Shown here: one piece after another, positions 41,601-52,465 of the stretch
Numbering within the stretch: position 1 is the stretch's first letter
Layout of the letters: every line of letters begins with the position of its first letter
Source: Variovorax boronicumulans
GTDB lineage: Bacteria > Pseudomonadota > Gammaproteobacteria > Burkholderiales > Burkholderiaceae_C
NCBI RefSeq assembly: GCF_007677875.1
Contig: NZ_VEDO01000002.1
Coordinates: 310,001-374,000, forward strand
Reading direction: 5' to 3'
DNA length: 64,000 bases
Translations under genes and position numbers: made by a program
The notes under the pieces: generated by a model
Seen by the model: the letters and a program-made list of their open reading frames with translations, nothing else
Databases searched by the model: none
What the model was told of the DNA's origin: nothing

Positions 41601-42269
41601 ATGCCCACCCTTTACCACTGCATGAGCGCACGCTCGTTCCGGCCGCTGTGGATGCTCGAAGAGCTGCAGGTGCCCTATGCGCTCAAGATGCTGCCGTTCC
41701 CGCCGCGCGCGCTGCAGCGCAGCTACCTGGACATCAATGTGCTGGGCACCGTGCCCTTCCTCGAGGATGGCGACCAGACCATGACCGAGTCGGCCGCCAT
41801 GTGCCAGTACCTTGCGGAAACGCAGGACCCGGACAACCGCCTGGGCCTGTGGGTGGGCCGCGGCGAGCGCGACCATGCCCACTACCTGAACTGGCTGCAC
41901 CATGGCGAGGCCACGCTGACCTTCCCGCAGACCCTGGTGCTGCGCTACGGCCGCTTCGAGCCGCCCGAGCGGCGCTTGCCGCAGGTGGCCGAGGACTACG
42001 GCCGCTGGTTCCTGGCGCGGCTGCGCGCGATCGCAGCGCGGCTCGAACACCAGTCCTTCCTGGCGGCCGACCGCTTCACGGGCGCCGACATCTCGGTCGG
42101 CTACGCGCTGATGCTGGGCGAGGTGCTGGGCCTGTCGGCGCAGTACCCGGCCAGCGTGCAGGCCTACTGGGAGCGGCTGCGCCAGCGGCCCGGCCACCTG
42201 CGCGCGCTGGCGGCGCAGGAGCAGGCCGCGCAGGCCCAGGGCGTGGCCGTGGCGTCCGCCGCGGCCTGA
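41601..42269 (+). CDS. glutathione S-transferase family protein
   Basis: A 222-residue GST. The N-terminal thioredoxin-like domain opens MPTLYHCMSARSFRPLWMLE with a possible catalytic serine or cysteine at 7-9, and the cis-proline and glutathione-binding segment is GTVPFLEDGDQTMTESAAMC around residues 50-70. The helical C-terminal domain ends in an alanine-rich tail. Cytoplasmic; the electrophile substrate is unknown. It is divergent from phhA, 175 bp between starts. Confidence 0.9.
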   Translation: MPTLYHCMSARSFRPLWMLEELQVPYALKMLPFPPRALQRSYLDINVLGTVPFLEDGDQTMTESAAMCQYLAETQDPDNRLGLWVGRGERDHAHYLNWLHHGEATLTFPQTLVLRYGRFEPPERRLPQVAEDYGRWFLARLRAIAARLEHQSFLAADRFTGADISVGYALMLGEVLGLSAQYPASVQAYWERLRQRPGHLRALAAQEQAAQAQGVAVASAAA

Positions 42270-42272
42270 AGC

Positions 42273-43187
42273 TCAGCGCCCCGCGGGCGCGTCCAGCGTG
42301 AAGGCCGGCGGCTGCCGGCCGTCGACGTCGGTGAAGCCGTAGCGCTGGGCGAGTTCGGCCACCAGCAGCACCTGTCCGCTCCAGTCCAGCACCTGCGGGT
42401 CGGCCGCCAGCGCGGCCACGGCCCGGCCCAGGTAGCGCGGCGATTCGGTCCGCGCGAGTTCGGGGCGCCCGGTCCAATGGTCCTCGTCGGTGCGGTGGGC
42501 CTGCAGCACGAACTCGGTGCGCATCCAGCCCGGCGACACCGCGATCGAAGCCACGCCGTGCGGCCGCAGTTCCTCGGCCATGCCGAAGGCCAGGCGCGTC
42601 ATCGCGGCCTTGGCCAGGTCGTAATAGAGGTTACCGCGCAGGTAGTGGCCGCGGTCGTGGAAGGTGGTCGTGACGATCAGCCCGCGCCCCTGCGCCACCA
42701 TGGCCGGCGCCGCCTGACGGCTGGCCAGCAGGTGGTGGCGCACGCCGTGCTGCAGCATGCTGTCCCAGTGCGCGAGCGGGTGCTGCCAGAAGGGAGCGTC
42801 GAACACGCCATCGAAGCTCTGGTGGCCGCCCCAGGCGTTGTTGACCAGCAGGTCGATGCGGCCGTGGTCGCGCAACACGCGCTCGAACAGCGCCTGCACC
42901 TGGGCCGCGTCGCCATGGTCGCAGGCGATCGCGATGCCGCGGCCGCCGGCGGCGCTGACGGCCTCGGCCGTGCTGTCGATGTCGCCGGGCAGCTGGCTCT
43001 GGCCCGACAGCGCGAGGATGCTGTCGTAGCCCGGCGCAGCCTGCCCGCGCGTGCTGCGGCCGGTCACGACCACGGTGGCGCCCGCGGCGCCGAGTTCCAG
43101 GGCGATGCCGCGGCCCGCGCCGCGGCTGGCGCCCGTCACGACGGCAACGCAGCCGGCGAGCGGGGCGGGGGAGTTGTCTTCGGACAT
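42273..43187 (-). CDS. SDR family oxidoreductase
   Basis: A 304-residue short-chain dehydrogenase. It has the cofactor motif AVVTGASRGAGRGIALELGA and the NNAWGG form of the NNAG motif; the active-site tyrosine and lysine are in NLYYDLAKAAMTRLAFGMAE. Length and the long insertion before NNAWGG resemble the DHRS1-like subgroup of classical SDRs. NAD(P)-dependent; the substrate is not known. It converges on the GST gene and lies upstream of nothing obvious in its own direction. Confidence 0.88.
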   Translation of the reverse strand: MSEDNSPAPLAGCVAVVTGASRGAGRGIALELGAAGATVVVTGRSTRGQAAPGYDSILALSGQSQLPGDIDSTAEAVSAAGGRGIAIACDHGDAAQVQALFERVLRDHGRIDLLVNNAWGGHQSFDGVFDAPFWQHPLAHWDSMLQHGVRHHLLASRQAAPAMVAQGRGLIVTTTFHDRGHYLRGNLYYDLAKAAMTRLAFGMAEELRPHGVASIAVSPGWMRTEFVLQAHRTDEDHWTGRPELARTESPRYLGRAVAALAADPQVLDWSGQVLLVAELAQRYGFTDVDGRQPPAFTLDAPAGR

Positions 43188-43209
43188 GGCAGCCTCGTGG
43201 CGCAATGGG

Positions 43210-44049
43210 TCATGCCATGGTCCCACAGGCGGCCGGCACGTGCAGCCGTGCCAGCCAATGCCGAGCGGCACGGTCGAGTTGCGTGGAGGGGCCGCTGCTG
43301 AGCAGGCTCAGCTCGCCGAGGCGCGTGCGCCGTGCCAGGCCTTCGGGGCCGAGCCGGCGCACGGTCTGCCGCGCCACGGCCTCGCCCGTGGCCACGAGCT
43401 GCACCCAGGGACCGACCAGGGCCTGCAGCAGCGGTGCGACCAGCACGTAGTGCGTGCATCCCAGCACCAGCGTGTCGATCTCGCCGGGGCCGGTGCCGAA
43501 AGGCCCCATCTGCGCGAGGTAGCGCGCCGCCAGCGGCTGCACGGCATCCGGCCCGTCGCCCTGGTGCACCGAGGCGTCGATGGCCGCGGCCAGGCCGTCG
43601 CAGGGCTGGACGACGCAATCCACGTCGGCCGCCACGGCCGCCTGCAGCGCCGCGAAGCGCGCGCTGGCCAGCGTGCCGCGCGTGGCGATCACGCCGATGC
43701 GGCGCGTGCGGCTGGCGGCCACGGCGGGCTTGAGCGCGGGCTCCACGCCGATGATGGGCAGTTGCGGCCATTCGGCGCGCACGGCCTCGGCGGCCGCGGC
43801 GGTGGCCGTGTTGCAGGCGATCACGAGCGCCTTGACGCCGCGCGCCTGCAGCGCTGCCGTGATCGCGTGCGTGCGTTGTTGCACGAAGCCCGCATCGCGC
43901 TCGCCGTAGGGCGCGAAGCCGCTGTCGTCGGCATAGACGAAGTCCTCGTGCGGCAGCGCCGCGTGCAGCGCGCGCAGCACCGACAGGCCGCCCGTGCCGC
44001 TGTCGAACACGCCGATGGGTCGAAGGTCGCCCCCCGGCGCGCTGGACAT
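43210..44049 (-). CDS. murI: glutamate racemase
   Basis: A 279-residue cofactor-independent racemase making D-glutamate for peptidoglycan. The two catalytic cysteines lie in ALVIACNTATAAAAEAVRA and TLVLGCTHYVLVAPLL, and the N-terminus GVFDSGTGGLSVLRALH is diagnostic. The ATG at 44049 is chosen because an in-frame ATG at 44136, overlapping the fumarase stop, would translate a dispersed repeat element. Downstream of fumarate hydratase on the same strand, probably cotranscribed. Confidence 0.93.
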   Translation of the reverse strand: MSSAPGGDLRPIGVFDSGTGGLSVLRALHAALPHEDFVYADDSGFAPYGERDAGFVQQRTHAITAALQARGVKALVIACNTATAAAAEAVRAEWPQLPIIGVEPALKPAVAASRTRRIGVIATRGTLASARFAALQAAVAADVDCVVQPCDGLAAAIDASVHQGDGPDAVQPLAARYLAQMGPFGTGPGEIDTLVLGCTHYVLVAPLLQALVGPWVQLVATGEAVARQTVRRLGPEGLARRTRLGELSLLSSGPSTQLDRAARHWLARLHVPAACGTMA

Positions 44050-44125
44050 GGCCCCCACGCTCCCCGCTGCGCGAGGTTCGCTGCCCCCCAAGGGGGCGCG
44101 CGCTTGCTTGGGGCGGCCCGGCGCG
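44050..44125. repeat. C-rich dispersed intergenic repeat (Comamonadaceae type)
   Basis: The segment contains GCCCCCCAAGGGGGCG with flanking arms GCCCCCACGCTCC and CTTGGGGCGGCCCGG. It resembles a palindromic repeat I recall between genes in Acidovorax- and Variovorax-like genomes. It separates fumarase from murI. Only one clear copy was noticed in this window. Confidence 0.6.
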
Positions 44126-44135
44126 GCGCTCTCCA

Positions 44136-45689
44136 TCAGGCCGTCGCCAGCGCGATGCCCTTGAACTCGCCGCTGGCGATGCGCTTGCTCCACTCGGCCG
44201 GGCCGGTGGTGTGGGCGCTGGTGCCGCCGGCGTCCACGGCCACGGTCACGGGCATGTCGACCACGTCGAACTCGTAGATGGCTTCCATGCCCAGGTCTTC
44301 GAAGCCCACCACCTTGGCGTGCTTGATGGCCTTGCTGACCAGGTAGGCGGCGCCGCCCACGGCCATCAGGTAGGCGCTCCTGTGCTTCTTGATGGCTTCG
44401 ATGGCGACAGGGCCGCGCTCGGACTTGCCGATCATGGAGATCAGGCCGGTCTGCGACAGCATCATGTCGGTGAACTTGTCCATGCGCGTGGCGGTGGTCG
44501 GGCCGGCGGGGCCGACGACCTCATCGCGCACCGGGTCCACCGGGCCCACGTAGTAGATCACGCGGTTCGTGAAATCCACGGGCAGCTTCTCGCCCTTGGC
44601 CAGCATGTCCTGGATGCGCTTGTGGGCCGCGTCGCGGCCGGTCAGCATCTTGCCGTTCAGCAGGAGGGTGTCGCCGGGCTTCCAGCTGGCCACTTCTTCC
44701 TTCGTCAGCGTGTTGAGGTCCACGCGCCTGGACTTGTTGTAGTCAGGCGCCCAGTCGATCTTGGGCCACAGGTCCAGCGAGGGCGCATCCAGGTACACCG
44801 GGCCCGAACCGTCCATCACGAAATGGGCGTGGCGCGTGGCCGCGCAGTTGGGGATCATGGCCACGGGCTTGGAGGCCGCGTGCGTGGGGTACATGGCGAT
44901 CTTCACGTCCAGCACCGTGGTCAGGCCGCCCAGGCCCTGGGCGCCGATGCCCAGCGCGTTGACCTTCTCGAACAGTTCCAGACGCAGCTCCTCGACCTGG
45001 TCGAGCTTCTCGCCACGGGCCGCCTTCTGCTGCAGCTCGTACATGTCCAGGTCGCCCATCAGGCTCTCCTTGGCCAGCAGCACGGCCTTCTCGGCGGTGC
45101 CGCCGATGCCGATGCCCAGCATGCCCGGCGGGCACCAGCCGGCGCCCATGGTCGGCACGGTCTTGAGCACCCAGTCGACCAGGTTGTCGCTGGGGTTCAT
45201 CATGACCATCTTGGACTTGTTCTCCGAGCCGCCACCCTTGGCCGCCACGGTCACGTCCAGCTTGTCGCCCGGCACGATCTGCACGTTGATCACGGCCGGC
45301 GTGTTGTCCTTGGTGTTCTTGCGCGCGAACTGCGGGTCGCCCACGACCGAGGCGCGCAGCATGTTGTCGGGGTGGTTGTAGCCGCGGCGCACACCTTCGT
45401 TGACGGCGTCTTCCAGCCCCATGGTGAAGCCGCCCCAGCGCACGTCCATGCCCACCTTGAGGAACACGTTGACGATGCCGGTGTCCTGGCAGATCGGGCG
45501 CTGGCCGGTGGCGCTCATCTTGGAATTGGTCAGGATCTGGGCCATCGCGTCCTTGGCCGCGGGGCTCTGCTCGCGCTCGTAGGCGCGGGCCAGGTGGGCG
45601 ATGAAATCCGGCGTGTGGTAGTAGCTGATGTACTGCAGGGCGCCCGCGATCGAGTCGATCAGGTCCGCCTGCTGGATGGTGGTGGTCAT
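44136..45689 (-). CDS. class I fumarate hydratase (iron-sulfur, single chain)
   Basis: A 517-residue [4Fe-4S] fumarase of the FumA/FumB type, interconverting fumarate and malate. Alpha and beta domains are fused. Cluster cysteines are C67 (RPICQDTG), one in GAGWCPPGMLGIGIGGT near residue 187 and one in MIPNCAATRHAHF near 282. The C-terminal beta-type domain has VGPVDPVRDEVVGPAGPTT and ends with a conserved GGTSAHTTGP loop. It is divergent from the class II fumC gene with only 106 bp between the starts. Oxygen- and iron-sensitive, so it may serve low-oxygen or iron-replete growth. Confidence 0.96.
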   Translation of the reverse strand: MTTTIQQADLIDSIAGALQYISYYHTPDFIAHLARAYEREQSPAAKDAMAQILTNSKMSATGQRPICQDTGIVNVFLKVGMDVRWGGFTMGLEDAVNEGVRRGYNHPDNMLRASVVGDPQFARKNTKDNTPAVINVQIVPGDKLDVTVAAKGGGSENKSKMVMMNPSDNLVDWVLKTVPTMGAGWCPPGMLGIGIGGTAEKAVLLAKESLMGDLDMYELQQKAARGEKLDQVEELRLELFEKVNALGIGAQGLGGLTTVLDVKIAMYPTHAASKPVAMIPNCAATRHAHFVMDGSGPVYLDAPSLDLWPKIDWAPDYNKSRRVDLNTLTKEEVASWKPGDTLLLNGKMLTGRDAAHKRIQDMLAKGEKLPVDFTNRVIYYVGPVDPVRDEVVGPAGPTTATRMDKFTDMMLSQTGLISMIGKSERGPVAIEAIKKHRSAYLMAVGGAAYLVSKAIKHAKVVGFEDLGMEAIYEFDVVDMPVTVAVDAGGTSAHTTGPAEWSKRIASGEFKGIALATA

Positions 45690-45795
45690 GGCGTGGGGTT
45701 CGTTGGAGAAAGCGGGCGGAATTATCCCCAAACGCGTCGCGGCGAAGCGGCTCCGCTAAGATGAGAATTGCTCTTGTTTGCTGAGGCCCCCCAAC

Positions 45796-47181
<1,386 letters not shown>

Positions 47182-47194
47182 GCGGCGCGACCGC

Positions 47195-47656
47195 TCAGGG
47201 CATCTCCGCCATGCGTTGCAGCAGGTAGACCAGGGCCAGCCGCTCGGCCGGATTGAAGTCGCCGAAGGTGCGCTCGGTCACGCGCTGGGCGAAGGGCACG
47301 GTGGCCGCCACGACGTTGGCGCCGGCCTCGGTCAGTGCCAGCGCGCGCTTGCGGCCGTCGCGCTGGTGCGCCGACACCGTGATCAGGCCGCGCGCGGACA
47401 GCCGCTCGACCACGCCGCGCACGGTGGCCTGGTCGATCGCGGTGCGCTTGACCACGTCGTTGAGCGAGCAGGCCCCCATGTCGCGCACCGCGCACAGCGT
47501 GACGAACTGTGCCGCCGTGAGCTGCGCATCCGGGATCTCCGACTGGAACAGCGCCACGTGCCGCTGGTAGGCCCGCCGCAGCAGGTGGCCCACCTGCGCG
47601 GTGACGGCGTAGTCGGCACCCGGGGCGGGCGGCGGGGCAGGGGGCTTGCGGGGCAT
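47195..47656 (-). CDS. MarR family transcriptional regulator
   Basis: A 153-residue winged-helix regulator. The DNA-binding region reads LTAAQFVTLCAVRDMGACSL, then IDQATVRGVVERLSARGLIT and the wing HQRDGRKRALALTEAG. An ATG three codons earlier (47665) is an alternative start. A Pro/Ala-rich N-terminal extension precedes the dimerisation helix. MarR proteins of this branch (HcaR/BadR-like) often answer aromatic acids; here the adjacent tannase-family esterase, on the same strand just upstream, is a plausible target. Confidence 0.87.
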   Translation of the reverse strand: MPRKPPAPPPAPGADYAVTAQVGHLLRRAYQRHVALFQSEIPDAQLTAAQFVTLCAVRDMGACSLNDVVKRTAIDQATVRGVVERLSARGLITVSAHQRDGRKRALALTEAGANVVAATVPFAQRVTERTFGDFNPAERLALVYLLQRMAEMP

Positions 47657-47676
47657 GCGGACCATGCAGGAGCGCG

Positions 47677-49335
47677 CTACTGGCAACCGAAGTTGGCAGC
47701 GTCTTCGATGCTGCCGGTGCCCTTGTAGACGGCCTCCTTCGGGTAGGCGCATACCGGCCGGGTGCGGCCGGGCCAGGCCACGCCGGCCGCGGCGCGTGCC
47801 GTGGACACCATGGCCTCAGGCGCCTGGCCCTTCTCGACCCAGTCCACCAGCGCGCCCACCGCGTCGAACTGGTCGGTGCCGTAGGCGCCACCCGAGCAAT
47901 GGCCCATGCCCGGCACGAAGAAGGCCCGCGCGAAGCCCGCGGCCTCCTGGGCGCCGTAGCGGGCCTGCACCTTGTTGTAGTAGGCCTCCACATCGTGGAT
48001 CGAGAAAGCCAGATCGGCCGCGCCGTTGAAGACGATGAGCTTGCCGCCACGTGCGCGGAAACGGTCCATGTCCGGCGACTCGGCGTTGGTGAAGTCGTTG
48101 CCCGAGCGCGTGAAGGTCGGCGTGGTGGCGCTGAGTTTGGCGAACTCCGTGTCCACGTCTGCCGTGAGGCCGTAACCGAGCAGATCGGCCGTGATCGTGG
48201 GCGGCGCGGTGTAGATGTGCGAGGCCTCGCCCGCGAAGATGGTGTAGAACGGGTTGGCCGACTGCGCCGCCATGCCGGGGTCGAACGGCCAGGGCGCATA
48301 GATCTGCGCGCCGGCGGCCGTTTTCGCGCCGTCGAACAGCTTCTTCACGTAGCCGGCCTTCTCGGGCGACAGGCAGTTGGCGCTCTCGCCGGCCTGGCAG
48401 GCCCAGGCCAGCGGGTCGGGCCGGCAGGCGCTCATGCGGCTCACCATGCCGTCGACCGCGCCGTCCAGCGCGTCGCAAGCGTCCAGGATGCGCTGGCGCA
48501 CCACGGCCTGGTCGTCCGCCGTCAGCGGCTTGGTGATGTCGGGCCGGCCGTCCGTGCCCGCCGGTGCGATGGCCGCGGCGATCTGGGCCTGGTAGACCGA
48601 GCCCTGGATCGATGCCTGCGTGAGCCGAAAGCCTGGGGCTGCGGCCACGATGCCGTCGAACAGCTCGGGGTAGCGCTGGGCGGCGACCATGGCCTGGCGT
48701 CCGCCGTTGGAGCAGCCCACGAAATACGAGCGCACCGGGACGATGCCGTAGAACCTGCGGATCAGCGCCTTGGCCGCCGCCGTCACCTGGGGCAACTGCT
48801 GGTCACCGTATTCGTAGCGCGCCTGCGGGTCAGCGCCGAAGAGGAAGGCGCCGTTGGCCACGCCCGTCTCGGCACGGTGGCCCGAATCGGTGGTGACCAC
48901 GGCGTAGCCGTCCAGCAGCGCGTTGCGCGTGTTGCCGCCGCCCGTGTAGGCGCCCAGGGCGCGGAACAGCGTGCCGTCCACGCCCGATCCCCCCTGGTAG
49001 TAAAAGCGCTTGTTCCAGCCGAACGGCAGACTCAGCTCGAAGCCCAGCGCATACGGCTTGCCATCGATGCCGGTGCGCTGGTTCATCGCGCCGCGCAGCA
49101 GGCAGTGCTGCGGGACCGAGGTGGCCGTCACCGCGCCGTCGGATGCCGGGGTGAAGGTGGCTTCGCTGACCGCGCCGCCCGTGACGGCCGTGCCGTTCAG
49201 TGCGGCGCAGGCCGACTGGAACTGCTCCAGCGTCATCGCGGTCGGTTCGGGGTCACCGTCGCTGCCGCCGCAGCCCGCGAGGGCGAAGGTCAACAGGACG
49301 GCAGCAGCGGGCGAGGCATGGCGCAAGCTTCTCAT
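47677..49335 (-). CDS. tannase/feruloyl esterase family lipoprotein
   Basis: A 552-residue alpha/beta hydrolase. The signal peptide ends in lipobox LAGC (VLLTFALAGCGGSDGD), so it should be membrane-anchored or exported. Family marks are GWNKRFYYQGGSGVDGTLF, the nucleophile elbow SYFVGCSNGGRQAMVAAQ, VEKGQAPEAM, and FVPGMGHCSGG with the catalytic histidine. Paired cysteines stabilise the lid domain. Members cleave gallate, ferulate or other aromatic esters or MHET-like compounds. GGAG lies eight bases before the ATG. Located 20 bases upstream of the marR-type gene. Confidence 0.9.
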   Translation of the reverse strand: MRSLRHASPAAAVLLTFALAGCGGSDGDPEPTAMTLEQFQSACAALNGTAVTGGAVSEATFTPASDGAVTATSVPQHCLLRGAMNQRTGIDGKPYALGFELSLPFGWNKRFYYQGGSGVDGTLFRALGAYTGGGNTRNALLDGYAVVTTDSGHRAETGVANGAFLFGADPQARYEYGDQQLPQVTAAAKALIRRFYGIVPVRSYFVGCSNGGRQAMVAAQRYPELFDGIVAAAPGFRLTQASIQGSVYQAQIAAAIAPAGTDGRPDITKPLTADDQAVVRQRILDACDALDGAVDGMVSRMSACRPDPLAWACQAGESANCLSPEKAGYVKKLFDGAKTAAGAQIYAPWPFDPGMAAQSANPFYTIFAGEASHIYTAPPTITADLLGYGLTADVDTEFAKLSATTPTFTRSGNDFTNAESPDMDRFRARGGKLIVFNGAADLAFSIHDVEAYYNKVQARYGAQEAAGFARAFFVPGMGHCSGGAYGTDQFDAVGALVDWVEKGQAPEAMVSTARAAAGVAWPGRTRPVCAYPKEAVYKGTGSIEDAANFGCQ

Positions 49336-49881
49336 GGGGTACTCCAGGGTGAAGGGCATGGCACGCGGCACGGCAGCGGCAGGTGCGCCACTTGCAGTGC
49401 GTACGCTCGATCGTCTTAGCAAGCTGCGCGCCATGCGATCACCCGCTCCAGGGCCGCCTGAAGTCATCGGCAGACGAATTCGAGTGCGTACACCCGATTC
49501 ATGGCGGTGCAGGCGGCGCTGCGGCGCACCGCCGTGGCGCAGCGTCGACGCGTTCAGGCCGCTGCCAGCGGGCGCAGCCCACGCGCGGCAGCATCGGCCG
49601 CAGCCCGGCCTGGGACGTCACGCAACGCGTGTCCACGCCCGGTCAGCAGTCGCGCACCCAGTCCACCAGCGGGCGGATGCGGTCGGCACGGATGTCGCCA
49701 GGCCGCCACTGGCCAGCAGCCGGGGACACCCGCTCCGCGTGCGCAAGGCCGGCCCGGTCGCGGTGGGTGCAGGATGCCTTCGCGCTGGTGGCCGGGTGCG
49801 CGGCCGTTGCGGGCCACCGGGGCGGCGATCGTGGTGAGGTCGGCCCGGCGTGCCAAGAGGCCGGGCCTCTATAGTCCCCGC
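49336..49881. other. intergenic region with a possible decayed coding tail
   Basis: This 546-base gap has no intact gene. On the minus strand, ending at a TGA at 49643-49645, the sequence reads GDIRADRIRPLVDWVRDC, which resembles the C-terminal end of a LysR-type regulator, with about 15 compatible residues before it. It could be the remnant of a deleted regulator gene. The remainder shows nothing recognisable. Confidence 0.35.
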
Positions 49882-50493
49882 ATGACCCTTGCCACAGCGC
49901 CGATGCCCGGCGCGACGCACAGCCCCGGCGCCGATGCCCTGGACCTGCTGCTGACGCGCCATTCCCCCTGGCCCCTGATCGAACCCATCCCGAGCGATGC
50001 TGAACTGCAGCGCGCCTTCGCTGCCGCCATGTGCGCGCCCGACCACGGCGCGCTGCGCCCCTGGCGCTTCGTGCTCGTCCGCGGCGCGGCGCGCGAGCGC
50101 CTGGGCGACCTGTTCGTGCAGGCCGCGCGTTTGCGCGATCCGCTGGGCGATGCGGAGCGCTTTCGCCGCAAGGCCCTAGTCGCGCCGCTGCTGGTGGCGG
50201 TGGTCGCCCATCTGCAGCCGCACCCCAAGGTGCCCGAGATCGAGCAGACCGTGGCCACGGGCGCGGCCGCGATGAACCTGCTCAACGCGCTGCACCTGCA
50301 GGGCTACGGCTGCTTCTGGGTGTCGGGACCGAATGCCTACGACCCCACCGTGCACGCCGGCCTGGGCCTGGCGGCCAACGAGCAGCTGCTGGGTTTCGTC
50401 TACGTGGGCACGCCGCAGCACCGCGACAAGCAGCCGCCCGCACGGGCCGGCATCGCGCCGCACGTGCGCGAGTGGCACGGCCCCGGGAACTGA
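49882..50493 (+). CDS. nitroreductase family protein (YdjA-like)
   Basis: A 203-residue FMN-dependent oxidoreductase of the short YdjA-like branch. It has LLLTRHSPWPLIEPIPSDAE and CAPDHGALRPWRFVLVRG, where the RHS/APDHG segments bind FMN phosphate, VATGAAAMNLLNALHLQGYG in the middle, and YVGTP at the end. It would reduce nitro compounds or quinones with NAD(P)H; the physiological substrate is unknown. It is convergent with the hydroxyacid dehydrogenase, four bases between stops. Confidence 0.9.
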   Translation: MTLATAPMPGATHSPGADALDLLLTRHSPWPLIEPIPSDAELQRAFAAAMCAPDHGALRPWRFVLVRGAARERLGDLFVQAARLRDPLGDAERFRRKALVAPLLVAVVAHLQPHPKVPEIEQTVATGAAAMNLLNALHLQGYGCFWVSGPNAYDPTVHAGLGLAANEQLLGFVYVGTPQHRDKQPPARAGIAPHVREWHGPGN

Positions 50494-50497
50494 ACGG

Positions 50498-51493
50498 TCA
50501 GCCGGCCTGCACGCGGTTCACCAGCGGCTCGCCGCGCGCGAAGGCCGTGATGCTGTCGATGGTGGTCTGCATGATCTGCCCGATCGCCTCCTGGGTGAAA
50601 AAGGCCTGGTGGCCTGTGACGATCACGTTGGGGAAGGACACCAGGCGTTGGATCACGTCGTCGGTGATGACGGTGGACGAAAGATCCTGGAAGAACAGGC
50701 TGGCCTCCTGTTCGTAGACGTCGATGGCCAGGCCGCCGAGCTGGCCGGTCTTGAGCGCCGCGATGGCGGCTTCGGTGTCGACCAGACCACCACGGCTCGT
50801 GTTCACGAGCAGCGCGCCGCGCTTGGCGCCAGCCAGCGTCTGCGCGTTGACGAGATGGCGCGTGGCCTCGGTCAGCGGGCAGTGCAGCGAGATCACGTCG
50901 GCGCCGGCCAGCAGTTCGGGCAATGGCACGTAGCGCCCGCCCGCCTGCGCGAAGGCCGGGTTCGGACATGGGTCGTGGCCCAGCACCGTGCAGCCGAAGC
51001 CGGCCATGATGCGGCCGAAGATCGCGCCGATCTTGCCCGTGCCGACCACACCCACGGTCTTGCCGTGCAGGTCGAAGCCCATGAGGCCGTCGAGTTCGAA
51101 GTTGCCGTCGCGCGTGCGCATGCTGGCGCGCGCGATCTTGCGGTTGACGGCCAGCAGCAGGCCCACTGCGAATTCGGCCACCGAATGCGGCGAGTAGTCG
51201 GCCACGCGCACCACGGCGATGCCCAGTGCTGCCGCGGCGGCCAGGTCGATGTGGTTGAAGCCGGTCGAGCGCGTGGCCACCAGCCGCGTGCCCTGGGCCG
51301 CCAGGCCGCGCAGCACAGTGGCGTCGACCTGGTCGTTCACGAACACGCTGACGGCCGGGCAGCCGGCCGCCAGCGGCACCGTGTCTGCGGTGAGCCGGTC
51401 GGCGATGAACACCAGTTCGTGGCCTGCGCCCCGGTTGGCCTGGGCCAGCAGCGACTGGTCGTAGCGGCGGGCACTGAAGACAGCGGTTTTCAT
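50498..51493 (-). CDS. 2-hydroxyacid dehydrogenase (D-lactate dehydrogenase-like)
   Basis: A 331-residue NAD-dependent D-2-hydroxyacid dehydrogenase closest in layout to fermentative LdhA. NAD motif is KTVGVVGTGKIGAIFGRIM; catalytic residues are R in LLVNTSRGGLVDTEA, E in VYEQEASLFF and H in VIVTGHQAFFTQEAIGQI. YSPHSVAEFAVGLLLAVNRK is typical. Reduces pyruvate to D-lactate or the reverse. ATG at 51493. Confidence 0.92.
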   Translation of the reverse strand: MKTAVFSARRYDQSLLAQANRGAGHELVFIADRLTADTVPLAAGCPAVSVFVNDQVDATVLRGLAAQGTRLVATRSTGFNHIDLAAAAALGIAVVRVADYSPHSVAEFAVGLLLAVNRKIARASMRTRDGNFELDGLMGFDLHGKTVGVVGTGKIGAIFGRIMAGFGCTVLGHDPCPNPAFAQAGGRYVPLPELLAGADVISLHCPLTEATRHLVNAQTLAGAKRGALLVNTSRGGLVDTEAAIAALKTGQLGGLAIDVYEQEASLFFQDLSSTVITDDVIQRLVSFPNVIVTGHQAFFTQEAIGQIMQTTIDSITAFARGEPLVNRVQAG

Positions 51494-51668
51494 GGGGTCG
51501 GGCTCCCTGGGGATGTGGACGCCACGCCGTGCCCTGGCGCAGGTCATGGTGGTGGGGTGCAGAGCTGGCAGGCCGACCTTATCCGAATCGCACCCCAGCC
51601 TGCCATCGGCCCCAGGGCTTCCGCGGCATCCATCCCCGCCAGGACTGGACAGCGCTGCCGCGCGCCGC

Positions 51669-52349
51669 TCAGGCCCCGCGTTGTTCCAGCGCTTCGATCA
51701 CCTGGTTCGCGAGGAACTCGAGTTCCTGGAGCTGCTCCTGCGCGATGGTGCGCGGCACCGTGTCAATCACGCACAGCGTGCCCAGGGCATGGCCGTCCGA
51801 GGTGACCAGCGGGGCACCGGCGTAAAAGCGGATGTTCGGATCGCCCGTCACCAGCGCGTTGTCGACGAAGCGCGGGTCGGCCTGCGCGTCGGGCACCACC
51901 ATCACCTGTTCCGGGGTCTGGATGGCGTGCGCGCAGAAGGCCAGCTCGCGCGGCGTCTCCCTGGCCTGCAAGCCGACCCGCGCCTTGAACCACTGGCGCG
52001 TGCCGTCCACCAGCGACACCAGCGCGATCGGCGTGCCGCAAATTGAGGCGGCCAGGCGGGTGATGTCGTCGTAGGCCCGCTCTTCTGGCGAATCCATCAC
52101 GTTCAGCGCCTGCAGGGCGGCGATGCGTGCGCTCTCGCCCAGGGCCTTGGCCAGGGCATCGCGGTTGTGGCTGAACGAGGCCTGCACGCGGCGCATGTCC
52201 TCCAGGTAGCGCAACAGGTCGGCAGTCGGTTCGCCGCGTTCGGCGGCGCGGGCCACCAGTCCTTCCATGCGCTGGATGTAGTTGTCGCCGTCCGCAACCC
52301 TCTGGATCAGGGCGGTCAGGTCGTCGATGCGTTGCTTACGGTTGGGCAC
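51669..52349 (-). CDS. GAF domain-containing protein
   Basis: A 226-residue sensory protein. The first 75 residues are helical and likely coiled ([20 protein letters not shown]), followed by a GAF domain of the kind preceding GGDEF or kinase modules ([60 protein letters not shown]). No output domain follows, so it is a stand-alone sensor or partner protein. The GTG start at 52349 has AGGA six bases upstream. Confidence 0.82.
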   Translation of the reverse strand: MPNRKQRIDDLTALIQRVADGDNYIQRMEGLVARAAERGEPTADLLRYLEDMRRVQASFSHNRDALAKALGESARIAALQALNVMDSPEERAYDDITRLAASICGTPIALVSLVDGTRQWFKARVGLQARETPRELAFCAHAIQTPEQVMVVPDAQADPRFVDNALVTGDPNIRFYAGAPLVTSDGHALGTLCVIDTVPRTIAQEQLQELEFLANQVIEALEQRGA

Positions 52350-52465
52350 GGTATTCCTAGGCTCGAGAGGGCGCGATTGTCCACGCACTCCCTGACGCAG
52401 CGGTTTGGACACAAAAACCGGTGCGCCTTTGCCCTCGGAACCGGCGGGGGCGACTGCCGGCGTTC

